From: Aminobacter sp. HY435
GTDB lineage: Bacteria > Pseudomonadota > Alphaproteobacteria > Rhizobiales > Rhizobiaceae
Assembly (NCBI RefSeq): GCF_027568395.1
Contig: NZ_JANKZL010000010.1
Coordinates: forward strand, 204,690 to 268,689
DNA: 64,000 nt
Reading direction: 5' to 3'
This document shows positions 8,630 through 16,122 of this stretch, in pieces; positions within the stretch are counted from its first letter, which is position 1, and the number at the start of each line of letters is the position of its first letter. The position numbers were made by a program, and so were the translations under genes. A model generated the notes under the pieces. It searched no databases, was not told where the DNA came from, and worked only from the letters and a program-made list of their open reading frames with translations.

Positions 8630-9409
8630 TTACACCTGCAAAATGGAGGAGACGAGGAGCTGGGTGTAGGGCGCGCGCGGGTCGTCGAGCACGCGGTCGG
8701 TGAGGCCGGCTTCGACGACATGACCGTCCTTCATCACCATCATGCGCTGCGACAAAAGCCGCGCCACGGCGAGGTCGTGGGTGACGACGATGGCGGCAAG
8801 GCCGAGGTCGGTGACCAGTCCACTCAAAAGGTCGAGCAGGCGCGCCTGCACCGAAACGTCGAGGCCGCCTGTTGGTTCGTCCATGAACACCAGGCGTGGG
8901 CCGGTGACGAGGTTGCGGGCGATCTGCAGGCGCTGGCGCATGCCGCCGGAAAAGGCGCGTGGTTCGTCGTCGATGCGCCCTTCATCGATCTCGACGCGGC
9001 CGAGCCAGTCGATGGCGGTCGAGCGGATGTTGCCATAGTGGCGGTCGCCGGTGGCCATCAGCCGCTCGCCGACATTGGCGCCGGCCGACACCGTCATGCG
9101 CAGCCCATCGGCCGGGTTCTGGTGGACAAAACCCCAGTCGGTGCGCATCAGGAAGCGGCGTTCGGCCTCGCTCATGCGGTAGAGGTCGCGCCACTGGTTG
9201 TCGCGCATGCGGTAGCTGGCGGTGCCCGATGTCGGCAGCAGGCGGGTTGCCAGGCAGTTGAGCAAGGTGGTCTTGCCCGAGCCGGACTCGCCGACGATGG
9301 CCAGCACCTCGCCCGGCCACAGGTCGAAGGAGATGTCCTCGCAGCCGATGCGCGAGCCGTAATATTTGGACAGCGCCGTGACGCGCAGTAGCGGTTCGTC
9401 GGTCATCAT
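8630..9409 (-). CDS. phnK: C-P lyase component PhnK, ABC ATPase
   Basis: A 259-residue ATP-binding protein that in the well-studied enterobacterial system docks on the PhnGHIJ core. Motifs: Walker A (GESGSGKTT, about 39-47), Q-loop (GFVHQNPADGLRM), signature (FSGGMRQRLQIARNL), Walker B (LVFMDEPTGGLD) and the switch histidine (VVTHDLAVARLL). The fold resembles oligopeptide-importer ATPases but the context is C-P lyase. Its ATG shares four bases with the phnJ stop (ATGA), so coupling to phnJ survived the repeat insertion in the phnJ tail. A second ATG directly follows the first and could be used instead. Confidence 0.93.
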   Translation of the reverse strand: MMTDEPLLRVTALSKYYGSRIGCEDISFDLWPGEVLAIVGESGSGKTTLLNCLATRLLPTSGTASYRMRDNQWRDLYRMSEAERRFLMRTDWGFVHQNPADGLRMTVSAGANVGERLMATGDRHYGNIRSTAIDWLGRVEIDEGRIDDEPRAFSGGMRQRLQIARNLVTGPRLVFMDEPTGGLDVSVQARLLDLLSGLVTDLGLAAIVVTHDLAVARLLSQRMMVMKDGHVVEAGLTDRVLDDPRAPYTQLLVSSILQV

Positions 9410-10416
9410 AGCGTTCCTTTACCCTCCCCCTTGTGGGGAGGGTGGCCCGGAGGGCCGGGTGGGGGTGATTTCTGGATCAGGGTTTCGCTGTTACCCCCAC
9501 CCGTGTCTTCGACGCGACCTCCCCACAAGGGGGAGGTAGGGGCAGGCTCCAGGATGTCGGGCGAGAGGTGGCCTCGATGGCCGCAGGCCTGGCGTGTCTC
9601 GCAATGGTCGGTGTCGGAACAGACGAACATGTGTCCGCCCTTGTCATCGAGGATGACCTCGTCGAGATAGACCTGCTCCGCCCCGCACAGCGCGCAGGGC
9701 TGGTCGAAGGCCTGGATCTCAAAGGGATGGTCCTCGAAGTCGAGGCTGACCACCCTGGTGAAGGGCGGCACGGCGTAGATGCGCTTTTCGCGCCCCGCGC
9801 CGAACAGCTGGAGTGCGGGCGACATGTGCATCTTGGGGTTGTCGAACTTCGGGGTCGGTGAGGGGTCCATCACATAACGGCCCTCGACCTTGACCGGATA
9901 GGCGTAGGTGGTGGCGATGCGGCCGTGCCTGGCGATGTCCTCGTAGAGCTTGACGTGCATCAGCCCGTATTCCTCGAGCGCGTGCATTTTCCGCGTCTCG
10001 GTCTCGCGTGGCTCCAAGAAGCGCAGCGGCTCGGGGATCGGCACCTGGTAGACCAGCGTCTGGCCCTCTGTCAGCGGATGTTCCGGGATGCGGTGGCGGG
10101 TCTGGATGATCGTCGCCTTCGCCGTCTCGGTGGTGACGGCGACGTCGGCGACCTTCTGGAAGAAGGCACGGATCGACACCGCGTTGGTGGTGTCGTCGGC
10201 GCCCTGGTCGATGACCTTGAGCACGTCGTCGGGGCCGATGATCGCGGCCGTCACCTGCACGCCGCCGGTGCCCCAGCCATAGGGCATCGGCATTTCTCTG
10301 CTAGCGAACGGCACCTGGTAGCCGGGGATGGCGATGCCCTTGAGGATCGCCCGGCGGATCATCCGCTTGGTCTGCTCGTCGAGATAGGCGAAGTTGTAGG
10401 TTGCGATGTCTGTCAT
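9406..10416 (-). CDS. phnJ: C-P lyase PhnJ (radical SAM-type), with a repeat-derived C-terminal extension
   Basis: Catalytic subunit that cleaves the C-P bond of ribose-cyclic/5-phosphate phosphonate intermediates using a 4Fe-4S cluster and SAM. Starting at MTDIATYNFAYLD, the cysteines fall at 241, 244, 266 and 272, the same spacing and numbering as the cluster ligands and radical cysteine known for the E. coli enzyme. The native protein should end near residue 290. Here a further ~46 residues (291-336, rich in Pro, Gly, Lys, Ser) are encoded by a palindromic intergenic repeat that has been read through. The catalytic part is intact. Its promoter is probably upstream of phnG, so transcripts must cross the antisense hicAB pair, unless a separate promoter lies in 10417-10526. 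Confidence 0.93.
   Translation of the reverse strand: MTDIATYNFAYLDEQTKRMIRRAILKGIAIPGYQVPFASREMPMPYGWGTGGVQVTAAIIGPDDVLKVIDQGADDTTNAVSIRAFFQKVADVAVTTETAKATIIQTRHRIPEHPLTEGQTLVYQVPIPEPLRFLEPRETETRKMHALEEYGLMHVKLYEDIARHGRIATTYAYPVKVEGRYVMDPSPTPKFDNPKMHMSPALQLFGAGREKRIYAVPPFTRVVSLDFEDHPFEIQAFDQPCALCGAEQVYLDEVILDDKGGHMFVCSDTDHCETRQACGHRGHLSPDILEPAPTSPLWGGRVEDTGGGNSETLIQKSPPPGPPGHPPHKGEGKGTL
9420..9541. repeat. Palindromic repeat element inside the 3' end of phnJ
   Basis: The outer arms are inverted copies of a ~20-bp block (CCCTCCCCCTTGTGGGGAGG at about 9422 and its near-complement ending at about 9540), and the inner arms include GGGTGGGGGT and its complement ACCCCCACCC. The whole could fold into a long cruciform. 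Related half-elements occur at 37207-37263 and 58718-58758. The element lies wholly within the phnJ reading frame and supplies its last residues. Confidence 0.8.
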
Positions 10417-10459
10417 GACGGCTTTCCGAAGATCGTAGCCCAATCCGATCGATTGATGC

Positions 10460-10499
10460 GCACATTAATGTGCTTGAAATGCGCGCAATCATGTGCGCA
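10460..10499. promoter_or_regulatory. Candidate HicB operator region
   Basis: Two dyads lie just upstream of hicA: a perfect 14-bp palindrome GCACATTAATGTGC at 10460-10473, and TGCGC/GCGCA arms at 10480-10499. Both contain the same GTGCGCA/TGCGCAC-like half. Autoregulation by the antitoxin is usual for hicAB, so this is a plausible operator; it also sits within the spacer upstream of phnJ. Confidence 0.45.
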
Positions 10500-10526
10500 C
10501 TCTATGCATCTGGGGGGATGTGGCGG

Positions 10527-10721
10527 ATGAAACGTGAGGCTCTGATAAGAGAGCTTCGTGCTCTCGCGCGTAAACGAAACTTGCGGTTTGAAGTCTTCAC
10601 CGACCGGGGCAAAGGTTCCCACTATCGCGTGAGGCTTGGCGAAAGAATCACGACCGTCCAGTCGGGCGAGCTGTCCGCATTGATGGTCAGGACGATCAAG
10701 AAGCAACTCGGTGTCGAATGA
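10527..10721 (+). CDS. hicA: HicA-type mRNA interferase toxin
   Basis: A 64-residue basic protein of the HicA (YcfA-like) family, a double-stranded-RNA-binding fold that cleaves mRNA. The catalytic histidine motif GKGSHYRVRL is visible near residue 30, followed by the short C-terminal helix typical of the family. The start at MKREALIREL is preceded by a run of six G about 8 nt upstream. It lies 21 bp upstream of the antitoxin gene and runs opposite to the surrounding phn genes. Toxin-first order is the usual one for hicAB. Confidence 0.85.
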   Translation: MKREALIRELRALARKRNLRFEVFTDRGKGSHYRVRLGERITTVQSGELSALMVRTIKKQLGVE

Positions 10722-10742
10722 GCTGCGCCGATGGAGGTTGAA

Positions 10743-11174
10743 ATGGATTACATCTACGGGGCGAAAATTGAGGCCGATCCCGAGGGTGGGTTCCTCGTGA
10801 CCTTTCCTGACGTACCCGAGGCCATTACCAGTGGCGAGACAATGGCCGAGGCGCGCGCTAGCGGAGCTGAAGCTCTGGGGCTCGCGTTGCGTGGCGTCGC
10901 CGCTATGGGCCGACCACTGCCGAAGCCGCAGTCGGCCGACCAGGGACTTGTGTCCATTGCTGTCGCGCCTGATACGGCATTGAAGTTGGCGGTTGTCGAG
11001 GCTTTTGCTCAATCTGGCATTTCCAAGAGAGAACTGGCGCGTCGCCTGAACAAGGCGGAGACCGAGGCACGCCGTATTCTGGACCCGGATCACCCGACCA
11101 AACTTCCAGTACTGCAGGCGACGTTGGCCTTGTTGGGCAAAGAGATCGTGGTTTCCGTCCGCGATGCCGCCTGA
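10743..11174 (+). CDS. hicB: HicB-type antitoxin with C-terminal DNA-binding domain
   Basis: A 143-residue protein with an N-terminal HicB-like domain (YGAKIEADPEGGFLVTFPDVPEAITSGET, about 4-33). A C-terminal helix-turn-helix follows (about 88-140; SGISKRELARRLNKAETEARRILDP). The N-terminal part should neutralise HicA and the C-terminal part should bind the operator upstream of hicA. I chose the ATG at 10743, which follows GGAGG by 5 nt; an ATG at 10731 is in frame. It ends 17 bp before the stop of phnI, which is on the other strand. Confidence 0.85.
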   Translation: MDYIYGAKIEADPEGGFLVTFPDVPEAITSGETMAEARASGAEALGLALRGVAAMGRPLPKPQSADQGLVSIAVAPDTALKLAVVEAFAQSGISKRELARRLNKAETEARRILDPDHPTKLPVLQATLALLGKEIVVSVRDAA

Positions 11175-11191
11175 CGCTGCAAGAAGAGAGC

Positions 11192-12301
11192 TCATTCCGC
11201 CGCCTCCCGCTGTTCGGTTTCGTTGGTCTGGTTGCGCTTTTCGTGCTCGCCGCGCATGCGGCGGACGAGATCGAGTTCGGCCTGGAAGTCGACATAGTGC
11301 GGCAGCTTGAGGTGCTCGACGAAACCGGTGGCCTGGACGTTGTCGGAGTGCGAAATGACGAACTCCTCGTCCTGGGCGGGTGCGGTGATGTCCTCGCCCA
11401 GTTCGCCGGCGCGCAGCGCCCTGTCGCACAGCGACATGGCCATGGCCTTGCGCTCGGACTGGCCGAAGACCAGCCCATAGCCACGGGTGAACTGCGGCGG
11501 CGCCTTGGCCGAGCCCTTGAACTGGTTGACCATCTGGCACTCGGTGACGCGGATGCGGCCGAGTGTTATGGGGAAGGGCAGTTCCGGCACGTCGAGTTCG
11601 AGCTCGACCTCGCCGATGCGGACTTCGCCGACGAAGGGATGGCTGCGGCCATAGCCGCGCTGGGTCGAATAGCCGAGCGCAAGCAGAAAACCCTCGTCGC
11701 CGCGCGACAGCGCCTGCAGGCGGCTGTCGCGCGCAAGCGGAAACTCCAACGGCTCGCGAGTGATGTCGCCGGTGACGTGGTCCTCGGGCAGTTCGCCGTC
11801 GGCCTCGATCAGGCCTTCATGGGCGAGGATTTCCGAGACGCGCGTCATGCGCTGCCCGTCGGCGTCACGCTGCTCGGGCGCGGCAATTTCGGGATCGTTG
11901 GCGAGTTCGGGGTCGAGCAGGCGGTGGGTGTAGTCGAAGGTCGGACCGAGCAGTTGGCCGCCTGGCAGGTCCTTGTAGGTGGCGGAGACGCGGCGCTCGA
12001 CCTGCATGGCGGCGGTGTCGATCGGCCTGGTGTAGCCGAAGCGCGGCAGGGTGGTGCGGTAGGCGCGGACGAGGAAGATCGCCTCGATCAGGTCGCCGCG
12101 CGACTGCATGATGGCGAGCGCGGCCAGCTCGCGGTCGTAGAGCGAGCCTTCCGACATGACGCGGTCGACGCCGAGCGCCAGCTGCTCGACGATCTGGTCG
12201 ATGCGCAGCGACGGCACCGAACGGTCGCCACGGCGGCGGTCGGCGAGCAGGCGGTGGGCGTTGGCGATGGCGGCTTCGCCGCCTTTGACGGCCACATACA
12301 T
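11192..12301 (-). CDS. phnI: C-P lyase core protein PhnI
   Basis: A 369-residue protein of the C-P lyase core. With PhnG, PhnH and PhnL it displaces adenine of ATP by a phosphonate; alone it acts as a nucleosidase in the E. coli system. It starts MYVAVKGGEAAIANAHRLL, a hallmark N-terminus, and carries the conserved LARDSRLQALSRGDEGFLLALGYSTQRGYGRSHPF stretch around residues 200-235. The ATG begins one base after the phnH stop, so it is coupled to phnH. In most clusters phnJ follows directly; here the antisense hicAB pair intervenes. Confidence 0.94.
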   Translation of the reverse strand: MYVAVKGGEAAIANAHRLLADRRRGDRSVPSLRIDQIVEQLALGVDRVMSEGSLYDRELAALAIMQSRGDLIEAIFLVRAYRTTLPRFGYTRPIDTAAMQVERRVSATYKDLPGGQLLGPTFDYTHRLLDPELANDPEIAAPEQRDADGQRMTRVSEILAHEGLIEADGELPEDHVTGDITREPLEFPLARDSRLQALSRGDEGFLLALGYSTQRGYGRSHPFVGEVRIGEVELELDVPELPFPITLGRIRVTECQMVNQFKGSAKAPPQFTRGYGLVFGQSERKAMAMSLCDRALRAGELGEDITAPAQDEEFVISHSDNVQATGFVEHLKLPHYVDFQAELDLVRRMRGEHEKRNQTNETEQREAAE

Positions 12302-12302
12302 G

Positions 12303-12908
12303 TCAGGCCTCCGTCGTCTTGATGCGGACAGTGCGGGGAAGGCAGGCAACAGCGCCGGGTGCTGCCAGGATGACGTCGACGCCGCGCGGGAAGCGGGCGC
12401 CGTTCTGTTTCCACTGCTCGACGAAATGGCGCGGCAACGGCGTTGGCGCGATGGTATCAGTGGTCTCGATGCCGGGGCCTTCGAGATGCAGCGGCGCGCC
12501 GCCAGTCAGGCTTTCCACCTGCAGGATCAGCGTCGTCGAGCGGTCGGGATATTCCTGGGTCCCTTGCGCGAAGTTCTCGAGCGAGATCAGGTTGGCCGGA
12601 TTGGCGACAAGCGCGAAATGCGCATCGGCCGGTGTCGCGGCCAGCGGCGCTCCGGTGTGGAAGCCGAGCCAGGATCTTGCCGACGAGACCTGAAGCCCGG
12701 CATCGAGCCAAAGCGGGGTGTCATGGTCGCACAAGGTCAGCGCTACCGCACCCGCGGTTGCCGCCAGCGGTGCGGGCGGCTGTGCCAGGCCGGCTACCTG
12801 TTGGACTGTCCCAGGCCGTGCCATGGCGTCCATGACAGCGCGGAAAACCGTCTGGGCGTTGAAAACTGGGGCGGCAAAGCCGCCGTCGATCACATCCATC
12901 TGGTCCAT
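12303..12908 (-). CDS. phnH: C-P lyase core protein PhnH
   Basis: A 201-residue PhnH, a PLP-transferase-like fold without PLP that forms part of the PhnGHIJ core complex. Family features visible are FNAQTVFRAVMDAMARPGTVQQV near residues 16-40 and the C-terminal FPRGVDVILAAPGAVACLPRTVRI. Its ATG shares one base with the phnG stop and its stop is one base from the phnI start, so G-H-I are tightly packed. Confidence 0.94.
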   Translation of the reverse strand: MDQMDVIDGGFAAPVFNAQTVFRAVMDAMARPGTVQQVAGLAQPPAPLAATAGAVALTLCDHDTPLWLDAGLQVSSARSWLGFHTGAPLAATPADAHFALVANPANLISLENFAQGTQEYPDRSTTLILQVESLTGGAPLHLEGPGIETTDTIAPTPLPRHFVEQWKQNGARFPRGVDVILAAPGAVACLPRTVRIKTTEA

Positions 12909-13372
12909 CAGTCCTCTCCGCGCACCATGGTGAAGAAGTCGACCTTGGTCGCTGCCGTTTCGGTGCGGCTGGTCGCATCGGCTTTTGCCTGCGCGGCACG
13001 CAACGGCGCGATGATCTTCTGTTCGATGTCGGCGCGCCGCTCGGCGTTCTGCCAGAGCGCATCGGTGATGGCCGACAGCTTGGCCTTCTCCTTGTCGCGG
13101 CCGAGCGCATAGGAATGGCCGATCTCGCCGCCGGGCAGGCGCACCGTTGCGCGGGTCACCGTCGCTTCGCCGAAGTTGAAGGGCGCTCCGCCGCCGCCGA
13201 TGCGGCCGCGCACCGACACCAGTCCGGTTTCGGGGCCGCGCAGCATCTCGGCCTCGTCTGATATGCCTGCCGCCGCGCACAGCCGCTTCAACTCGTCCAC
13301 TGGCGCCAGCGCGAGGGCCGCCATGGCCGCCTTGCGTGCTGCCTCCGTTTCTCTTTCCTGCCGTCGATCCAT
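12908..13372 (-). CDS. phnG: C-P lyase core protein PhnG
   Basis: A 154-residue PhnG, first gene of the C-P lyase unit. The conserved region GLVSVRGRIGGGGAPFNFGEATVTRATVRL (about 47-76) and GRDKEKAKLSAITDAL (about 88-103) are typical. I chose the ATG at 13372 (MDRRQERETEA) because GGAG lies 8 nt upstream; in-frame starts at 13378 and GTG 13393 are less well placed. A strong Pho-box candidate lies about 80 bp upstream, between this gene and the divergent phnF. Confidence 0.93.
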   Translation of the reverse strand: MDRRQERETEAARKAAMAALALAPVDELKRLCAAAGISDEAEMLRGPETGLVSVRGRIGGGGAPFNFGEATVTRATVRLPGGEIGHSYALGRDKEKAKLSAITDALWQNAERRADIEQKIIAPLRAAQAKADATSRTETAATKVDFFTMVRGED

Positions 13373-13453
13373 CTTCATCGCCGCTCCGTTCACTTTATTT
13401 ATCTATTGTTCTATACAAACGAACAACATACAATGGGTTTGTAGAGAGGCTGC

Positions 13454-13471
13454 ATGACGGGTGCATGACAG
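13454..13471 (-). promoter_or_regulatory. Pho box between phnG and phnF
   Basis: On the minus strand the site reads CTGTCATgcacCCGTCAT: one perfect and one 6-of-7 match to the CTGTCAT repeat of the PhoB consensus, with the correct 4-bp spacer. It points at phnG, 82 bp upstream of its start, and lies immediately before the likely phnF start. It is the better of the two Pho-box candidates in this window. Confidence 0.75.
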
Positions 13472-13481
13472 GGGCAGGGGA

Positions 13482-14228
13482 TTGAACGATCGAGAACCAG
13501 CGGTGACGCGCAAGAGCGGGGTGGCGCTGTGGCGCCAGATCGCCGACCAGATACGTCAGGCAATCAGTGCCGGCACGCTTGGCGCGGACGGTAGGCTGCC
13601 AACTGAAATGGCACTGTCGGAGCGTTTCGGCGTCAACCGTCATACGCTGCGCAGCGCCATAGCGGCGCTCGTCCAGGAAGGCGTGCTCCGGGCCGAGCAG
13701 GGCCGGGGAACCTTCGTCGAAAGCCGCCAGAAGCTGTCTTATCCAATTTCTGCGCGGACGCGCTTCTCCACCGGCCTGCGCAGCCAGACGCGCGACCGCC
13801 GCAGCCTGCTGCTCGCCCACGCAGTGGAGCCGGCGTCAGGACGCGTGGCAGAAGGGCTTGGCCTGGCGGAGGGCGCGCCGGTGGTCAGGCTGGAGACGCT
13901 GAGCGAGGCTGACGAGCGCCCGGTGTCGCGCGCGACGAGTTGGTTCGACGCCGAACGCTTCCCAGGCTACGCAGAGGCCTATGCCGAGACCGGCTCGGTC
14001 ACGCTTGCCTTCGAGCGCTACGGCATCGAGGACTATTTCCGCAAGTCGACGCTGGTCTCTGCTCGCCACGCCGACACCGGCGACCTTGCCGACCTCAAGC
14101 TGTCGGCTGGCGCCATCGTGCTCGTCGCCATCGCCACCAATGTCGACGCCAAGGGCATGCCGATCCAGTATGCCGAAACGCGCTTCGCCGCCGACAGGGT
14201 CGAGCTGAGCGTCTCGACCGAGGCATAG
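13482..14228 (+). CDS. phnF: GntR/HutC-family regulator PhnF
   Basis: Repressor-type regulator of phosphonate use. The 248-residue protein has an N-terminal GntR winged helix (about 8-72; GVALWRQIADQIRQAI, LPTEMALSERFGVNRHTLRSAIAALVQEG). A UTRA ligand-binding domain follows from about 90 to the end. The start is uncertain: TTG at 13482 has AGGGG 7 nt upstream, GTG at 13461 would overlap the Pho box, and GTG at 13503 is also in frame. Divergent from phnG, sharing a 109-bp control region, so it probably regulates phnGHIJKL. Confidence 0.9.
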   Translation: MNDREPAVTRKSGVALWRQIADQIRQAISAGTLGADGRLPTEMALSERFGVNRHTLRSAIAALVQEGVLRAEQGRGTFVESRQKLSYPISARTRFSTGLRSQTRDRRSLLLAHAVEPASGRVAEGLGLAEGAPVVRLETLSEADERPVSRATSWFDAERFPGYAEAYAETGSVTLAFERYGIEDYFRKSTLVSARHADTGDLADLKLSAGAIVLVAIATNVDAKGMPIQYAETRFAADRVELSVSTEA

Positions 14229-14338
14229 GCGCAATTTTCCGCTCCGTTGGATCGTCTTCTGGTTGTATGCCGGGGCGCTAAAACACAATTTAAACCGTTT
14301 GCATGCAAACAACCTTTCCAAAGACCGGGGAGGTTGTG

Positions 14339-15955
14339 GTGTTCAAGCGCTTCTGCAAATCGACGAGTGGCAACTTTGCCATCATGTTTGCCATTCTGCT
14401 GCCGGTGTTGATCGCAGCGGTAGGCATCGCCCTGGACGTCGCCAATCTGACCAAGGCCAAGTCGGACCTGCAGAACGCGCTCGACTCTGCCGTGCTCGCG
14501 GCTTCGCGCCTGAGCGACAGGGAGGGTAGCCGCATGGAGACCTTCGATGCGTTCTTTGCGACCAACATTGCCGACAAGCCTTCCCTGGCCGGGGCCAAGG
14601 CCAAGCTCGAAATCGAGCAGAGCGTCAACAGCATTAAGACCTCAGCGGTTGCCAGCGCAGACGTGAAGCTGAATTTCGGCTTCATGTTCGGCGAGAGCGC
14701 GCGCGTCTCGGCGACGGCGAGCGCCTTTGAATCGACGGCCAGGCTGGAGGTGGCGCTGGTGCTGGACAATACCGGCTCGATGGGGGCGGCCAACATGAAG
14801 GCGCTGATCGAGGGAGCCAAGGACGTCGTCCATGCCTTGCAGAAGGTGCAGAGCGACAGGCCCGAGCGCGAAATCCTCGCTGCTCTCGTCCCCTTTGTCA
14901 CGGCGGTCAATATCGGTGGCGCGGACGGGTTCAAGTCGTCCTGGATCGATACCAGGACCGTGGTGCCGAAAGCGGATCCGGGCTGGAACGGCAAGAACTT
15001 CGAGTACATCAAGGATTCGAAGGGCAACGATCAGCGTATCGGGCACTGGGCCTTGTTCGACAAGGTGAAGTCGAAAGCGCCCTGGAGAGGCTGTGTCGAG
15101 GCCCGCGCGGGCGGTCATGCGCTGAGCGACGCAGCGCCGGATGTCGGCAAGCCCGAGACATTGTTCGTGCCATATTTTGCGCCCGATGAACCAGGCGGGC
15201 CTGCCAAATCTCCCAATAGTGGAGCCGCCTACAACAACAGCTACCTGTCGGACCCCGAGAAGGGGACTGACGGCAAGGTCGCCACCGACAGATACAAGCA
15301 ACAGAATCTGGCCAAGTACGACACCGCGCTGGCAGGCGCGATCATCAAGGAAACACCAAACGACACGACCGGCCCCAACTACGCTTGCGCCACTCCAGTC
15401 GTTCCGCTGACGCAAGACCTCGTCAAGTTGGCTGGAGACCCGGTCAAGAAAACCAAGGGCGAGATCGACAAGATGACGTTCTGGTTCGGTTCCGGAACCA
15501 ATGTGTCCGAGGGGCTGGCGTGGGGCTACCGTGTCCTGTCCCCCGGGGAGCCATTTACTCAGGGGCAGAATTTCAGATTGCAGGACACCACGAAAGTGGT
15601 GGTCGTGTTCACCGATGGCGAGAACAACGTCTTTGGCGCGTCCGACAAGACCATCAACAAGTCGGACTACGGTGCCTACGGCTACCTGGATCAGGGTCGG
15701 ATGGGCTCGACCAGCCGCTCGGCGGCACTAACCGCCGTCAATGACGCCACCCAGAGCGTCTGCACGCAGCTCAAGGATCAGGATGTCATCATATATACGG
15801 TGGTACTGGGGGCTGACACGACGGCCAACCGCAAGCTCTACAGCACTTGCGCTACCAGCCCGTCCTACTACTTCCCGACAAGGAACACGACCGAACTCAA
15901 AGCGGCATTTCAGGCCATAGCGAACTCAATCTCGCCATTGTACGTGACGCACTGA
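14339..15955 (+). CDS. Tad-type pilus assembly protein with von Willebrand A domain (TadG-like)
   Basis: A 538-residue protein with an N-terminal class of TadE/TadG segment: a short basic lead (FKRFCKSTSGNFAIMFAILLPVLIAAVGIALDVANL) forming one membrane helix. A large extracytoplasmic part follows, carrying a von Willebrand A fold. The MIDAS metal site DNTGSMG is near residue 140, and FTDGENN near 425 fits the later conserved strand. The GTG at 14339 follows GGGGAGG by 5 nt; an ATG at 14303 without ribosome binding site would add 12 residues. No other tad/flp genes are in the window, so it is an orphan member here. Confidence 0.8.
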   Translation: MFKRFCKSTSGNFAIMFAILLPVLIAAVGIALDVANLTKAKSDLQNALDSAVLAASRLSDREGSRMETFDAFFATNIADKPSLAGAKAKLEIEQSVNSIKTSAVASADVKLNFGFMFGESARVSATASAFESTARLEVALVLDNTGSMGAANMKALIEGAKDVVHALQKVQSDRPEREILAALVPFVTAVNIGGADGFKSSWIDTRTVVPKADPGWNGKNFEYIKDSKGNDQRIGHWALFDKVKSKAPWRGCVEARAGGHALSDAAPDVGKPETLFVPYFAPDEPGGPAKSPNSGAAYNNSYLSDPEKGTDGKVATDRYKQQNLAKYDTALAGAIIKETPNDTTGPNYACATPVVPLTQDLVKLAGDPVKKTKGEIDKMTFWFGSGTNVSEGLAWGYRVLSPGEPFTQGQNFRLQDTTKVVVVFTDGENNVFGASDKTINKSDYGAYGYLDQGRMGSTSRSAALTAVNDATQSVCTQLKDQDVIIYTVVLGADTTANRKLYSTCATSPSYYFPTRNTTELKAAFQAIANSISPLYVTH

Positions 15956-16073
15956 CGGCCCACGGCGGCGGACCGGCCGGGCGCGCCAAAGCGATGCCGG
16001 CCGTCGCCTCGGGGAGGTGCCATCGAAGCTGCAATCCGAATTCTGGCAGTTCGGTCGAGAGGCGCATTGACTC

Positions 16074-16114
16074 CTCCCATATTAATTTCTAAAGTTTAGA
16101 AAATAATATGGGAG
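16074..16114. promoter_or_regulatory. Operator-like dyad over the ROK regulator ribosome binding site
   Basis: A 41-bp dyad: 20-bp arms at 16074-16093 and 16095-16114 around one central base, 19 of 20 positions complementary, AT-rich in the middle (TTTCTAAAGTTTAGAAA) with CTCCCAT/ATGGGAG ends. It covers the ribosome binding site of the ROK gene. Long AT-rich dyads of this kind are typical operators of ROK repressors, so autoregulation of the sulfatase operon is inferred. Confidence 0.65.
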
Positions 16115-16122
16115 GACGGTCG

